Source of the DNA: UBA5189 sp040389445
Lineage (GTDB): Bacteria; Chloroflexota; Limnocylindria; Limnocylindrales; CSP1-4
Assembly (NCBI GenBank): GCA_040389445.1
Contig: JAZJZX010000014.1
Span: forward strand, 124,001 to 188,000
Reading direction: 5' to 3'
DNA length: 64,000 bases
Shown here in pieces: positions 49,371 through 61,044 of the stretch. How positions within the stretch are numbered: position 1 is the stretch's first letter; each line of letters opens with the position of its first letter. The notes beneath the pieces are model-generated. The model saw only the letters and a list, made by a program, of their open reading frames with translations, was not told where the DNA came from and made no database searches. A program made the position numbers and the translations under genes.

Positions 49371-51431
49371 ATGCGCCGGCTCATCTCGCTGGTAAGTGCG
49401 ATCGTGGCGCTCGTGGGCCTCGGCTTCGTCCTCGTCAATGCGACGACCGTCGATCGACGTCCCCCGAGCGTGAAGACGATCTCCCTGAGCGCGCCCGCAG
49501 GCGACGCGCGTCTTGCCCAGACGCTGACCGCCATCGACATCGAGTTCAGTGAGCCGGTCAGGGCGTCCAGCGCAGAATCCCGCTTCCGGATCGATCCCGT
49601 CATCGACGGGGCCTTCACGTGGGACGGATCAACGGCCATCTTCACGCCGTCCCGGACACTGCCGCAGGACACGACGTTCACGATTTCCATCGCCCCCGGA
49701 GTCGAGGACCTTGGAGGCAACGTCGACTCCGTCGGTCTCGAGGCCTGGACCTTCGCGACCGTCGGCTCGCCGGTGGTTCTCAATGTGAGGCCGGTGGATG
49801 GCGCTTCGGGTGTACCGCTCGATGGGACCATCGACCTGGTGTTCGACCGGCTCATGGACACGACCTCTGTCGAGGCTGCGATCAGTGTCACGCCGGCTGC
49901 CAGGGTGACAGCCGCGTGGAGCGGCTCCGTGGTGACGCTGACCCTGGGGCCCGGCCTCAGCCCGGGGACCCGCTACACGCTGACGGTCGATGCCTCTGCC
50001 GCCGACACCGGCGGCGGACGGCTCGGCGCACCGTTCCGAACGACCTTCACCACCGCCGGCGCGGGCCTCGAAATCCTGTCCCTCATTCCAGGTGACGGGG
50101 TGGCGGGGATCGGTGTCGGCACACCGATCGCCATTCGGTTCGATGGGCCCATCGAACCCGATTCGGCACGATCCGCGATTCGCATCACGCCCAGCGTCGA
50201 CGGATCGGCGCACGTTCTCACGCTCGGTGGCGACGGCAGCGGCCTCGACGCCGCCGAGTCCCCGGAGGGCGGCGATACCCTCGTGTTCGTCCCGTCCACG
50301 TTGCTGGCGCCGCACACCACCTACACGGTCACCCTCGAGCCGATCGTGGCCCGTCTCGGCGATCCGGCTGCCGTCACGCTCGGCAGAACCTGGTCGTTCA
50401 CGACCGGCGCCCCCACGAAATCCGGCCAGAACCAGATCGCGTTCCTCGGCGCCCGGGGTGGGGTCCGGAATGTCTGGGTCATGAACCCCGACGGCACCAA
50501 CCAGCGCCAGCTCACCGTCGAGTTGCTACCCGTCACCAGCTATGACGCGACGGCCGATGGTGCGCGGCTCGTCTACGCGGCCGGGGGCCTGGTGAAGATC
50601 ATGTCCATCGACGGATCCGGCCTTCGCCGGGTCACCGCCGACGACGGGCGCCTCGAATACGGCGCCGTCCTCGTCCCGGGAGATTCACAGGTCGTCCTGG
50701 CCCGCCGCGATTCGAGCGGGGCGGACCTTGGGTACTGGCTCGTGCCGCTGCCGGGGACTTCGGGTCAGGAGCGGCAGCTGCTCGGTTCGGGCGCGCCAGC
50801 CCCGGACTCGGCATCGCTCGGCGGCGACGGGATCGGCGCCACGGACCGCACCCCGCCATGGGTCCCGCGGATCGCATTCGACCCGAGTGGTCGCACCGCC
50901 CTGATCGTCACCTCGGAGGGCGAGGTCCAGGTGGTCGATCTGCGTGACCCGGGCGCCATCGGGGGAGACGTGGCACCGCCCATTCGCGTAGCCCTCGTCG
51001 GTCAGGCCGCCCCGATCTGGGTGCCGGCGCGCGATGCCTTCGTGCTGGCCGCCACCCGCTCGTCCGGCGGCGCTCCGACCCTGGTGTCCGTCGATGTCCG
51101 CGGACGCATCGGAACCGTCGCCGACAGCGTCGGCGCCGGCGGGCCGGTCGCCCTCTCGGCGGATGGATCGCTGGCGTTCGTGGTCCGCCAGGCTGACGGC
51201 CGCGCGGTGCTCCGACGCATCTCGATCTCCGGCGTGGTCCAGGATATCGCCGGACTCCCCGGGCGTGACGATCGGTGGCCGGCGTTCGCTCCGGACGGGC
51301 GCACGCTGATGGTGGCCAGATCGCTGATCACGCAGCCGACGGTATCGGACGGGATCTGGCGGATCGACCTTGCCACCGGCGAGGCGCGTCGGCTGACCGT
51401 GGACGGTGCCTACGGGCGCTGGATTCCGTAG
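49371..51431 (+). CDS. Membrane-anchored Ig-like / beta-propeller surface protein
   Basis: 686 residues. An N-terminal signal anchor (LISLVSAIVALVGLGFVLV) is followed by three bacterial Ig-like (SbsA/Big_5-type) repeats to about residue 345, recognisable by ALTAIDIEFSEPV, TIDLVFDRLMDTTSVEAAI and PIAIRFDGPIEPDSARSAI, each ending in a TFTT/TWSFTTG strand. From about 350 there is a TolB/WD40-like propeller with VWVMNPDGTNQRQLT and VKIMSIDGSGLRRVT blades. It is probably an extracellular anchored protein; ligand unknown. ATG 49371 has GAGAGG upstream; GTG 49365 is less likely. Confidence 0.8.
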   Translation: MRRLISLVSAIVALVGLGFVLVNATTVDRRPPSVKTISLSAPAGDARLAQTLTAIDIEFSEPVRASSAESRFRIDPVIDGAFTWDGSTAIFTPSRTLPQDTTFTISIAPGVEDLGGNVDSVGLEAWTFATVGSPVVLNVRPVDGASGVPLDGTIDLVFDRLMDTTSVEAAISVTPAARVTAAWSGSVVTLTLGPGLSPGTRYTLTVDASAADTGGGRLGAPFRTTFTTAGAGLEILSLIPGDGVAGIGVGTPIAIRFDGPIEPDSARSAIRITPSVDGSAHVLTLGGDGSGLDAAESPEGGDTLVFVPSTLLAPHTTYTVTLEPIVARLGDPAAVTLGRTWSFTTGAPTKSGQNQIAFLGARGGVRNVWVMNPDGTNQRQLTVELLPVTSYDATADGARLVYAAGGLVKIMSIDGSGLRRVTADDGRLEYGAVLVPGDSQVVLARRDSSGADLGYWLVPLPGTSGQERQLLGSGAPAPDSASLGGDGIGATDRTPPWVPRIAFDPSGRTALIVTSEGEVQVVDLRDPGAIGGDVAPPIRVALVGQAAPIWVPARDAFVLAATRSSGGAPTLVSVDVRGRIGTVADSVGAGGPVALSADGSLAFVVRQADGRAVLRRISISGVVQDIAGLPGRDDRWPAFAPDGRTLMVARSLITQPTVSDGIWRIDLATGEARRLTVDGAYGRWIP

Positions 51432-51739
51432 AGAGCCTCGCCCGGTGCGCCCATCCTTCGCGGCGCCGCGCGCGGATGCCCAACGCCACGATCCCTTGGC
51501 AGCGCTCCCGGCCCGCGCTCGAGCGGCCCCCGTGACCACGGAGGCGTCACGCCGCAATGAACAAACGCGTGAGTTGACCCGTTCGAACAGCGGTTGATAC
51601 ACTCGCCGCCACCCTCAAGTGGCTCGCCCGTGATGCGTCCTGAGTTCCCGCACGCGGTTCCGAGTCAATGTCTGCTGCTCCGAGTTGCGCCCATTCGGGC
51701 GGCGCGTGTCCATCGGCGGGCCGCGTACACGTCTGCACC
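51432..51739 (+). promoter_or_regulatory. hppA promoter and leader region
   Basis: This 308-nt gene-free stretch holds a clear promoter: TTGACC (51574-51579), an 18-nt spacer and TACACT (51598-51603). Transcription should start near 51610, giving a ~130-nt leader that includes the CGCCC/GGGCG hairpin near 51690. No other structure is obvious. Confidence 0.65.
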
Positions 51740-53968
<2,229 letters not shown>

Positions 53969-54020
53969 GTCCCGTCACAACTCGGCGGTCGGGCCCGGCC
54001 CGGCCGCCCCAAGGAGCCGG

Positions 54021-54857
54021 ATGGACCCGATCATCCAGGGCGTTGTCATGGGGCTGGTGCAGGGCCTCACCGAGTTCCTGCCCGTCTCCAGTTCCGGCCA
54101 CCTGATCGTCGTCCCGGCCCTCCTGGGCTGGGACGATCCGTTCATCGAGAGTCTGGTCTTCAGTGTCCTGCTCCATCTCGCCACGCTCCTGGCGCTGCTG
54201 ATCTATTTCCGGGCGGACTGGCTCCGTTTGATTCCTGCCTGGTTCGCCTCGCTCCGGGACCGATCCATCAACGGAGATCCCGACCGGCGGCTCGCCTGGC
54301 TGCTCTTCGTGTCGACGATTCCGGCCGTCATCGCCGGATTGCTCCTCAACGACTTGATCGAGGGAGCGTTCCGGTCGGCAAACCTGGTCGCCATCACGCT
54401 CGTGATCGGGGCCGCGATCCTGTGGCTCGCCGAGCGGGTGGGAACCCGGGACCGCTCCATGGGAGCCCTCGGGATCGGCGGTGCGATCGGGATCGGTGCG
54501 GCGCAGGCGCTCGCGCTGGTGCCGGGCATCAGCCGCTCCGGCATCTCGATCTCGGCCGGGCTGTTCGCCGGGCTTGATCGCGAGTCGGCCGCACGGTTCA
54601 GCTTTCTCATGGCCACGCCCATCACCGCTGGCGCCGGCCTGTTCGAGGTCCGCAAGGTGCTCGACGGTCAGGCCGGCGTGGACCTCGCGGCAGGTCCCCT
54701 GATCGCCGGCATGATCGCGGCGCTCGTGGCCGGGCTGGTTGCGATTTCGTTCCTGCTGCGATTCCTGCGCTCGAATCCAACTACCGTCTTCATCGTCTAT
54801 CGGTTGGTCCTGGCGGCCGTGGTGGTCGTGGCCTGGCTCGGCCTGTGGGATCGCTAG
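54021..54857 (+). CDS. uppP: Undecaprenyl-diphosphatase
   Basis: 278-residue integral membrane phosphatase (BacA type) that recycles undecaprenyl pyrophosphate for cell wall synthesis. Motif 1 is GLTEFLPVSSSGHL and motif 2 is PGISRSGISISAGL. Eight or so hydrophobic helices. AAGGAG lies 5 nt before ATG 54021. It is 52 nt downstream of hppA, so co-transcription is possible. Confidence 0.95.
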   Translation: MDPIIQGVVMGLVQGLTEFLPVSSSGHLIVVPALLGWDDPFIESLVFSVLLHLATLLALLIYFRADWLRLIPAWFASLRDRSINGDPDRRLAWLLFVSTIPAVIAGLLLNDLIEGAFRSANLVAITLVIGAAILWLAERVGTRDRSMGALGIGGAIGIGAAQALALVPGISRSGISISAGLFAGLDRESAARFSFLMATPITAGAGLFEVRKVLDGQAGVDLAAGPLIAGMIAALVAGLVAISFLLRFLRSNPTTVFIVYRLVLAAVVVVAWLGLWDR

Positions 54858-54879
54858 GGAGGGACGGGGCATCGAAGTC

Positions 54880-55341
54880 ATGAAGCAGCTCCGCCAGCGG
54901 GCGATCCGGGACCTGGTGGACCAGCGCCCGATCCGGACCCAGCAGGAGCTGGCGGCAGCCCTCCGCGAGCGCGGCTTCCGGACGACGCAGGCGACGATCA
55001 GCCGCGACGTCGCCGAGCTCGGTCTGGTCAAGGCCACCCGCAGCGGGACCCACGCGTATGCCCTCCCTCCGCGACTCGTGGAGGCCGAGACCTCGGGGGA
55101 GGATCGCCTCCGCCGGCTCCTTCGCGATCTGCCCGCCGAGATCCGTGAATCCGGCCTCATCCTCGTCGTCCGGACGCTTCCCGGATCGGCCCATCCCATC
55201 GCCGCCGCGCTGGACCGGGCGCGCTGGCCGGAGGTGGCCGGGTCCATCGCGGGCGACGACACGGTGTTCGTCGCGGTCACGGACCGGGCGGCGCTGAAGC
55301 GCGTGCGGCAGCGCCTCGTTCAGCTCGTCGAGGCCGATTGA
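54880..55341 (+). CDS. argR: Arginine repressor
   Basis: 153 residues. The N-terminal winged helix has QQELAAALRERGFRTTQATI and SRDVAELGLVK, matching ArgR DNA-binding helices. The C-terminal arginine-binding domain ends in SIAGDDTVFVAVTDRAALKR, with the Gly-Asp-Asp motif that contacts arginine. ATG 54880 has GGAGGGACGGGG about 10 nt upstream. No arginine biosynthesis genes are in the window; its targets could include the cyanophycin genes, which is speculation. Confidence 0.93.
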   Translation: MKQLRQRAIRDLVDQRPIRTQQELAAALRERGFRTTQATISRDVAELGLVKATRSGTHAYALPPRLVEAETSGEDRLRRLLRDLPAEIRESGLILVVRTLPGSAHPIAAALDRARWPEVAGSIAGDDTVFVAVTDRAALKRVRQRLVQLVEAD

Positions 55342-55374
55342 TCGACGCTTCCGGTCGTTGCGCAGCGCGTGCCT

Positions 55375-55403
55375 TTGACACCCTTCGGGGGTCGCGCTAG
55401 GCT
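55375..55403 (+). promoter_or_regulatory. sigma-70-type promoter of greA
   Basis: TTGACA (55375-55380), 17-nt spacer, TAGGCT (55398-55403). It is the best consensus promoter in the window. Confidence 0.75.
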
Positions 55404-55436
55404 ACGCCGCCAGCCTCGAACTCCAGCTCGCGGGAC

Positions 55437-55457
55437 AACCCCGGAACTGCTGGGGTT
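55437..55457 (+). terminator. hairpin with T-rich tail in the greA leader
   Basis: AACCCC (55437-55442) pairs with GGGGTT (55452-55457), followed by CTTCATTATT. It lies between the greA promoter and gene, so it could be an attenuator, or the greA start site may be elsewhere. Confidence 0.4.
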
Positions 55458-55530
55458 CTTCATTATTCGAGCCCTCGTCGCTCCGCCATCCGCCATCAGC
55501 GGTGACCCGGGGCCCCATTCGGGAGCCCAA

Positions 55531-55995
55531 GTGAACAACAAGCCGACGTACATCTCCAGGGAAGGCCTCGAGAAGCTCCGCCAGGAGCTGGAAGAGACCG
55601 TGTCCGTGCGTCGCCCCGAGGTCGCGAGTCGGATCCACGACGCGAAGGAGCACGGGGATCTCAGTGAGAACGCCGAGTACGAGGACGCCAAGAACGAGCA
55701 GGCATTCGTCGAAGGCCGGATCCAGACCCTCGAAGCGCTCATCAAGAATGCGACCCTGATCGACGAACACCATTCCAAGGATCTCGTTCAGATCGGATCG
55801 ACCGTGACCGTCAGGGGTCCCGACGGCGAGGAGTCGTTCACGATCGTCGGGTCGACCGAGGCACGCCCGACGGAAGGCCGGATCTCCAACGAGAGCCCGG
55901 TCGGTCGCGCCCTCCTGGGCCGCAGAAAGGGGGACAAGATCACCGTCCGCGTCCCCGCGGGCGACATCTCGTACGCGGTCGTGGGAATCGCCTAG
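55531..55995 (+). CDS. greA: Transcription elongation factor GreA
   Basis: 154 residues. The N-terminal coiled coil enters the RNA polymerase secondary channel; the tip motif is GDLSENAEYEDAKNEQ with the catalytic acidic pair. The C-terminal FKBP-like domain has GSTEARPTEGRISNESPVG and GDKITVRVP. Together these reactivate backtracked polymerase. GTG 55531 has GGGAG 5 nt upstream, so the longer frame is rejected. Confidence 0.95.
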   Translation: MNNKPTYISREGLEKLRQELEETVSVRRPEVASRIHDAKEHGDLSENAEYEDAKNEQAFVEGRIQTLEALIKNATLIDEHHSKDLVQIGSTVTVRGPDGEESFTIVGSTEARPTEGRISNESPVGRALLGRRKGDKITVRVPAGDISYAVVGIA

Positions 55996-56090
55996 CCTTC
56001 GAGGTCGGCGGCGGCGGTCCATCCGCCGGAGGTACGGCGGATCTGGTCCGATCGACGCCTCCCAGCCACCATCAAGGAGCAGAGCCAGGC

Positions 56091-57821
56091 ATGGATTGGG
56101 CGGACGAGCTGGCCGCGCGCGTCACCGGACCGCAGGTCATCAATGATTCGAAGACCCCATCCGGCACCGTCCATGTCGGCAGCCTCCGCGGACCCGTGAT
56201 CCTGGATGTGATCACGCGTGCCCTGCGCGCAGCCGGTCATGACACGACCCTTCTGTATGGGGTCGACGACCTCGACGCCATGGACGCCCAGGCACTCCTG
56301 ACCCCGGACGCGGTCGACCGCTACATGGGCGTGCCGCTCGCGCACATCCCGGATCAGGCAGGGGACGGCCATGACTCGTATGCCCGGCATCACGCCCAGA
56401 CGTTCATCGACCTGTTCGCGAATCTCGGGATCCACCCCGACCGCTACTACTGGATGAGCGACATCTACCCGACGGGGGCGATGGACGGGTTCATCCGGAC
56501 GGCCCTCGATCGCGCCGCCGTGGTCAGGGACCTCTACCGGCGGGTATCCAACGTCCAACACCCCGATACCTGGCATCCCGTCCTGGTGATCTGCGAACAG
56601 TGCGGCAAGGTCGGCACCACCATCGTCACGCGATGGGACGGGGAGCGGGTGTTCTACGAATGTCGCGCGAATCTGGTCACATGGGCGCACGGGTGCGGCC
56701 ACTCGGGCTGGGTGGCACCGTTCGGTGGGCGCGCCAAGCTGCCCTGGAACCTCGAATGGGCGGCCCAGTGGAGCCTGTTCGGCGTGACAATCGAGCCGTG
56801 CGGCAAGGACCTCGCGACGGCGGGTGGCTCCCGGGACCGGTCCGACGCCATCGCGCGCGAGGTGTTCGAGCGCGAGCCGCCGATCAACGTGGCCTACGAA
56901 TTCCTGAACATCGCCGGCCGAAAGATGTCCACCTCAAAGGGTCGGGGCGCCGCTGCGCATCGAATCGTCGAGGTGATCCCGCCCGAGCAGCTCCGAACGC
57001 TCTTCATCCGGCCCCGCCCGAACCATGCCATCGAGTTCGATCCCGAAGGAACGGACGCGATCCCGCGCCTGTTCGACGAGTTCGACAAACTGGCCGACGC
57101 AACGGCAGGCCGCCCGGTGAAGGGTGAGATGGCCCCGGGATACGAGTCCGTCTTCCGCCATGCCCTGCGGGACGCCGACGCCGACGTTGCCGCAGAGGCC
57201 GCGGCCTTTCGGCCGAACTTTGCGCATCTCGCGTTCCTCGCCCAGGTCCCGGGCGTCGACATCGTGGCGCGCATGACCGACGAGAAGGGTTCGGCGCTGA
57301 GCGATCGCGAGCGGGCCATCCTCGACGAGCGTGTGGCGGCGGCGCGGGCGTGGCTTGCGTCCTACGCTCCGGACCGCGCCCGGATGACGGTTCGCGACGT
57401 GGTCCCGGAGGAAGCATCGGCCCTGGATGACGCCCAGAGGGCGTTCCTCGGAGCGCTGGCCGATGCGGTGACGTTCCCCGGCGCCGGCGAGCCGCTGGCG
57501 GCTGGCGGCGACGAGCCGCTGGCGGGTGGCGACGACGAGCCCGTGGCGGGCAGGGTTGCCGCGGCCGGAACGGCTGCGGGTGCCGTGGGCCGACCCGCGG
57601 GTGGTGATGCGTGGCAAGCGGCGATCTTCGCCACGGCCGCAGACCTCGGGCTCCCGCCCGGCCGAGCGTTCGCGGCGCTCTATCTGGCGTTCCTCGGGCG
57701 TCCCAGCGGTCCCCGTGCCGGATGGCTGCTGGCCGGGCTCCCCCCGGCCTTCGTCGCGCAGCGACTGCGCCAGGTTGGTGCCGGCCGTGGGACGATGAGC
57801 ACGGCAGGAGGTGCGGGATGA
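56091..57821 (+). CDS. lysK: Class I lysyl-tRNA synthetase
   Basis: 576 residues of the archaeal-type class I LysRS, found in only some bacteria. HIGH-like HVGSLRG (28-34) and KMSTSKG (near residue 278) are both present. A zinc-binding segment starts with CEQCGK and includes the Cys/His-rich HGCGHSGW. An atypical Ala/Gly-rich insert (about 463-505: EPLAAGGDEPLAGGDDEPVA) sits in the C-terminal part. AAGGAG precedes ATG 56091. The stop overlaps the serS start (ATGA), so the two synthetases are coupled. No class II lysS is seen. Confidence 0.93.
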   Translation: MDWADELAARVTGPQVINDSKTPSGTVHVGSLRGPVILDVITRALRAAGHDTTLLYGVDDLDAMDAQALLTPDAVDRYMGVPLAHIPDQAGDGHDSYARHHAQTFIDLFANLGIHPDRYYWMSDIYPTGAMDGFIRTALDRAAVVRDLYRRVSNVQHPDTWHPVLVICEQCGKVGTTIVTRWDGERVFYECRANLVTWAHGCGHSGWVAPFGGRAKLPWNLEWAAQWSLFGVTIEPCGKDLATAGGSRDRSDAIAREVFEREPPINVAYEFLNIAGRKMSTSKGRGAAAHRIVEVIPPEQLRTLFIRPRPNHAIEFDPEGTDAIPRLFDEFDKLADATAGRPVKGEMAPGYESVFRHALRDADADVAAEAAAFRPNFAHLAFLAQVPGVDIVARMTDEKGSALSDRERAILDERVAAARAWLASYAPDRARMTVRDVVPEEASALDDAQRAFLGALADAVTFPGAGEPLAAGGDEPLAGGDDEPVAGRVAAAGTAAGAVGRPAGGDAWQAAIFATAADLGLPPGRAFAALYLAFLGRPSGPRAGWLLAGLPPAFVAQRLRQVGAGRGTMSTAGGAG

Positions 57822-59167
57822 GCGTGGGTATCGCCAGGCTTCGCGACGAGCCGGATGCGATCCGGAAGGGGGCAATCGACAAGGGCGAGGATCCGTCCAT
57901 CGTCGAAGCCGCCCTCGAGGCGGACGCTCGCCGGCGCGCGCTCCAGGGAGAGGGCGACGTGCTGCGGGCCGAGCGCAATACTGCTTCGAAGGCGATCGGC
58001 GAGGCGATCAAGGGCGGCGCGCGGCCCGACGGGTCCGAGGTGGCCGCGCTGCGCGCCCGCTCCACGGAGATCGGCGAGCGACTCGCCACCATCGACACCG
58101 AGCTGGCTGAGGTCGAGGCGACGTTCGAGGACCTCCTGCTCCGCATCCCCAACCCCGCCGAGACGGACGTTCCGGTCGGTGGGGAGGACGCCAATGTCAC
58201 CCTCCGGACGTGGGGCGAGCAGCTCCCGCATGACCAGCCGCTCGAGGGCGAGATCGGCGCGGATGCACCGGCCGGCGGCACCACGTGGCAGCGCCGGCCG
58301 CACTGGGAAATCGCCGAACACCTCGGGATGATCGACCTCGCCCGCGGGGCCAAGATCGCCGGCTCCGGCTTCCCGGTCTACAAGGGCACGGGTTCGGCGC
58401 TCCAGCGCGCCCTGATCATGTGGTTCCTCGACGTGCATACCCGCGAGAACGGGTTCACCGAGGTGTGGCCTCCGATCGTGGTCAACCAGGCTTCAGCACG
58501 GGGCACCGGCCAGATTCCCGACAAGGAAGACCAGATGTACGTGGTCTCGCGCGACGACCTGTACTTGGTCCCGACCGCGGAGGTGCCCGTCACGAACCTT
58601 CATCGAGACGAGATCCTCGAGGCGACCGAGCTGCCGATCCGCTACGCCGCGTATACACCCTGCTTCCGGCGGGAGGCGGGCGCCGCCGGAAAGGACACGC
58701 GCGGCATCCTGCGGGTCCACCAGTTCGACAAGGTCGAGATGGTCCTGTTCGAGCGGCCGGAGGCCTCAACCGAGGCGCTCGAGTGGATGACGGGCGTGGC
58801 GGAGGACCTCCTCCGCCGGCTTGGGCTGGCCTATCGCGTCCTGCTCATGGCGACGCGCGAGATGGGCTTCACGCAGGCACGCAAGTACGACATCGAGGTC
58901 TGGTCTCCCGGTGTCGAGCGCTGGCTGGAAGTGAGCTCCTGCTCCAATTTCAAGGACTTCCAGGCGCGCCGCATGGCGGTGCGGTACCGGCCCGAGCCCG
59001 GTGCGAAGCCGGAGCTGGTCCATACGCTCAACGGCTCGGGCCTTGCCCTTGCGCGGATCGTCGCGGCGATCCTGGAGACGTATCAGCGTCCCGACGGGTC
59101 AGTCGATATTCCGGCCCCGCTCCGGCCGTACATGGGGATCGACTGGATCCCGGCCCCGCCGGCCTGA
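57818..59167 (+). CDS. serS: Seryl-tRNA synthetase
   Basis: 449 residues. The N-terminal coiled coil (about 1-110) binds the tRNA long variable arm. The class II core shows the motif 2 region PCFRREAGAAGKDTRG and HQFDKVEMV, then ATREMGFTQARKYDIEVWSPG and EVSSCSNFKDFQARR, with LNGSGLALARIV as motif 3. ATG 57818 has AGGAGG 6 nt upstream and overlaps the lysK stop. A tRNA-Ser gene follows 76 bp downstream. Confidence 0.96.
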   Translation: MSVGIARLRDEPDAIRKGAIDKGEDPSIVEAALEADARRRALQGEGDVLRAERNTASKAIGEAIKGGARPDGSEVAALRARSTEIGERLATIDTELAEVEATFEDLLLRIPNPAETDVPVGGEDANVTLRTWGEQLPHDQPLEGEIGADAPAGGTTWQRRPHWEIAEHLGMIDLARGAKIAGSGFPVYKGTGSALQRALIMWFLDVHTRENGFTEVWPPIVVNQASARGTGQIPDKEDQMYVVSRDDLYLVPTAEVPVTNLHRDEILEATELPIRYAAYTPCFRREAGAAGKDTRGILRVHQFDKVEMVLFERPEASTEALEWMTGVAEDLLRRLGLAYRVLLMATREMGFTQARKYDIEVWSPGVERWLEVSSCSNFKDFQARRMAVRYRPEPGAKPELVHTLNGSGLALARIVAAILETYQRPDGSVDIPAPLRPYMGIDWIPAPPA

Positions 59168-59231
59168 CCGCCCATCGGCATCGCCGCTCGCCCGCCGGAC
59201 CGCCCATCGGCATCACCGCCCGGACCGCTGC

Positions 59232-59237
59232 TATTCT
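59232..59237 (+). promoter_or_regulatory. -10 hexamer TATTCT for tRNA-Ser
   Basis: TATTCT ends 6 nt before the first base of the tRNA, the same spacing as in the leaderless genes. It supports reading those hexamers as -10 elements. Confidence 0.5.
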
Positions 59238-59243
59238 CGTGTC

Positions 59244-59330
<87 letters not shown>

Positions 59331-59606
59331 CGTTGCCATCGACACGAGGCGAGTGGCGCCCGGGAGCGAGCCACGATGGTCAAAGCGACAGAAGACCTGC
59401 GACCTTGACCCAGGCCCGCTCGTATGCCTCCCAGCGCGCCATATGGCGGCACGGGCGTTCGGTAAGTGGAAACCGTCACTAACCGGCGCGTATTGACGTC
59501 CCTCCATATTGGCGCCGACCCTGACGGAGGCGCCAAGGCCGAGAAATTCGAGAAGACCCAGCCACGCCACAATGGCGAGAGGCGTCGGCGTCCGTGGAGA
59601 GTCGAC

Positions 59607-60269
59607 ATGAAGCACTCTGCGATTCGAGCCCTCGTCGCGATGCTTCTAGCTGCCTTTTTGCCTTCGGGCCGAGTTCCGATCGCGAGCGCATATCACGATG
59701 CCGCGACGACCAAATACTTCGGTTCCTCTTAGAGCCATATCTGCGACACCACACCACTGAGCCAGTGCGTCGCCAACGATGCGGCGCATCGCTACACGAG
59801 AGGCGCCGGGCTCGACGACCTTCGCTGGGCCGCTACCGAGCGCGGCTTCATCATTTGGGGCGGGAACAGTAACATCAATGTCAGCACGCTTGGGCCTCAG
59901 TGGGACGTTTTCGTGTACGAAGTCAACAGTCCCCTTGTGAATGCGTTTGCATGGGGTCAATGTGTCCCCGAAGGACCCTACGGCGGGCAGTTTGGAAGCT
60001 CGGATGCGGCCCACACTCGATGGTGCTCCCCCTCCATCATCTACTGGAACACGTGGTCAGCGGCAGCGAACAAGGTCAGTACGGTGCAGAAGCGAAACTA
60101 CATCGGGTGTCATGAATCCGGGCACACGGTGGGACTCAGGCATCGCACCGTGGCCCACACGACGTGCATGACGACTCCTGCGAGCGGCCCATCGGATCCG
60201 AACTCGGTTGTCCCGAGTGTCGAGAATCCCTCGTCCGATGACTACACCCGGATCAATCTGCACGATTAG
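59607..60269 (+). pseudogene. secreted metzincin-like metalloprotease with in-frame TAG
   Basis: ATG 59607 follows GGAGAG at a normal distance and begins a signal peptide (MKHSAIRALVAMLLAAFLPS). Codon 42 is TAG (59730-59732). The same frame continues without another stop for 178 codons and contains the zincin motif HESGHTVGLRH (60111-60143) followed by a Met-turn-like TTCMTT, as in metzincins. Several Cys residues suit an extracellular protein. Most likely a pseudogene by one nonsense mutation; readthrough, or a downstream start giving a leaderless domain, are alternatives. Confidence 0.7.
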
Positions 60270-60282
60270 GCGGAGGAAGACC

Positions 60283-61044
60283 ATGGCCAATCCCTTCGGG
60301 TCGCTACTGAGTCCAGCCAGCATCGCTCGCGCACGCATCTTGTTCGTGGTCGTCTCGGTTGCAGTTTCGGCGTGCTACGGTCCAGCCGCGGTCGCGCCCA
60401 ATTCGTCGGACCAGCCGCCAGAAGCCTCGGACCAGCCGCCAGAAGCCTCGGACCAGGCGATCCGGTACCCCGCGGATAAGATGTGGGCGTTTCTGGCCTC
60501 GACGCCCGACCTTCAGCGCGGCTTTGATTCGCTCGACAAAGCTGTCATCGGATCTGACGCGGTTGTCGTCGGCCGCTTCGTCGGTCTTGAGCGAGGTCAG
60601 TCGTACTCGGTTCCCGGCGCGGCGTTTTCGTCGTGGAATGCCATTGCTCTCATCCAACCCGATGAGGTGATCGGCGGCAAGGCCAATCTCGATGCCCGCG
60701 GATTGCTCCGGATCGAATTCGTTCTTGTCGTGGGGGGCAAGGAGTATCCAGACGTGGAGTTCGCCAACCTCTCGGCCTCGATCCCTGGGGGACCCGCCCT
60801 CCTCTTCCTCGTAACGATGGCAACCTACTTCGATCGCGCTGGAGGCGATATCCCGGAAGGTTTCGAAGCGTTGTATTCAACAGACATCTACCGCACCGTC
60901 GGCGGAGATGGCGCCATCCGCATCGAAAACGGCGTCTTGGAACCGCCCTCGTACATCGATGGATGGCCCCTTGCCTTGGATGGGATCGCGATATCAGACG
61001 TGGAGAAAACCATCCGCGCCGTGAAGAGGAACGTAGCGCCGTAG
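60283..61044 (+). CDS. Putative lipoprotein of unknown function
   Basis: 253 residues. ATG 60283 has GGAGG at 6-7 nt. The N-terminus is a signal peptide ending in a lipobox-like VSAC (FVVVSVAVSACYG), so it is probably lipid-anchored. A 21-bp repeat (60406-60456) encodes SDQPPEASDQPPEASDQ as a linker. The remainder is a soluble domain with SDAVVVGRFVGLERGQSY and a WNAIALIQPDEVIGG strand, of no family I recognise. It starts 13 nt after the protease pseudogene and is probably co-transcribed with it. Confidence 0.7.
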   Translation: MANPFGSLLSPASIARARILFVVVSVAVSACYGPAAVAPNSSDQPPEASDQPPEASDQAIRYPADKMWAFLASTPDLQRGFDSLDKAVIGSDAVVVGRFVGLERGQSYSVPGAAFSSWNAIALIQPDEVIGGKANLDARGLLRIEFVLVVGGKEYPDVEFANLSASIPGGPALLFLVTMATYFDRAGGDIPEGFEALYSTDIYRTVGGDGAIRIENGVLEPPSYIDGWPLALDGIAISDVEKTIRAVKRNVAP

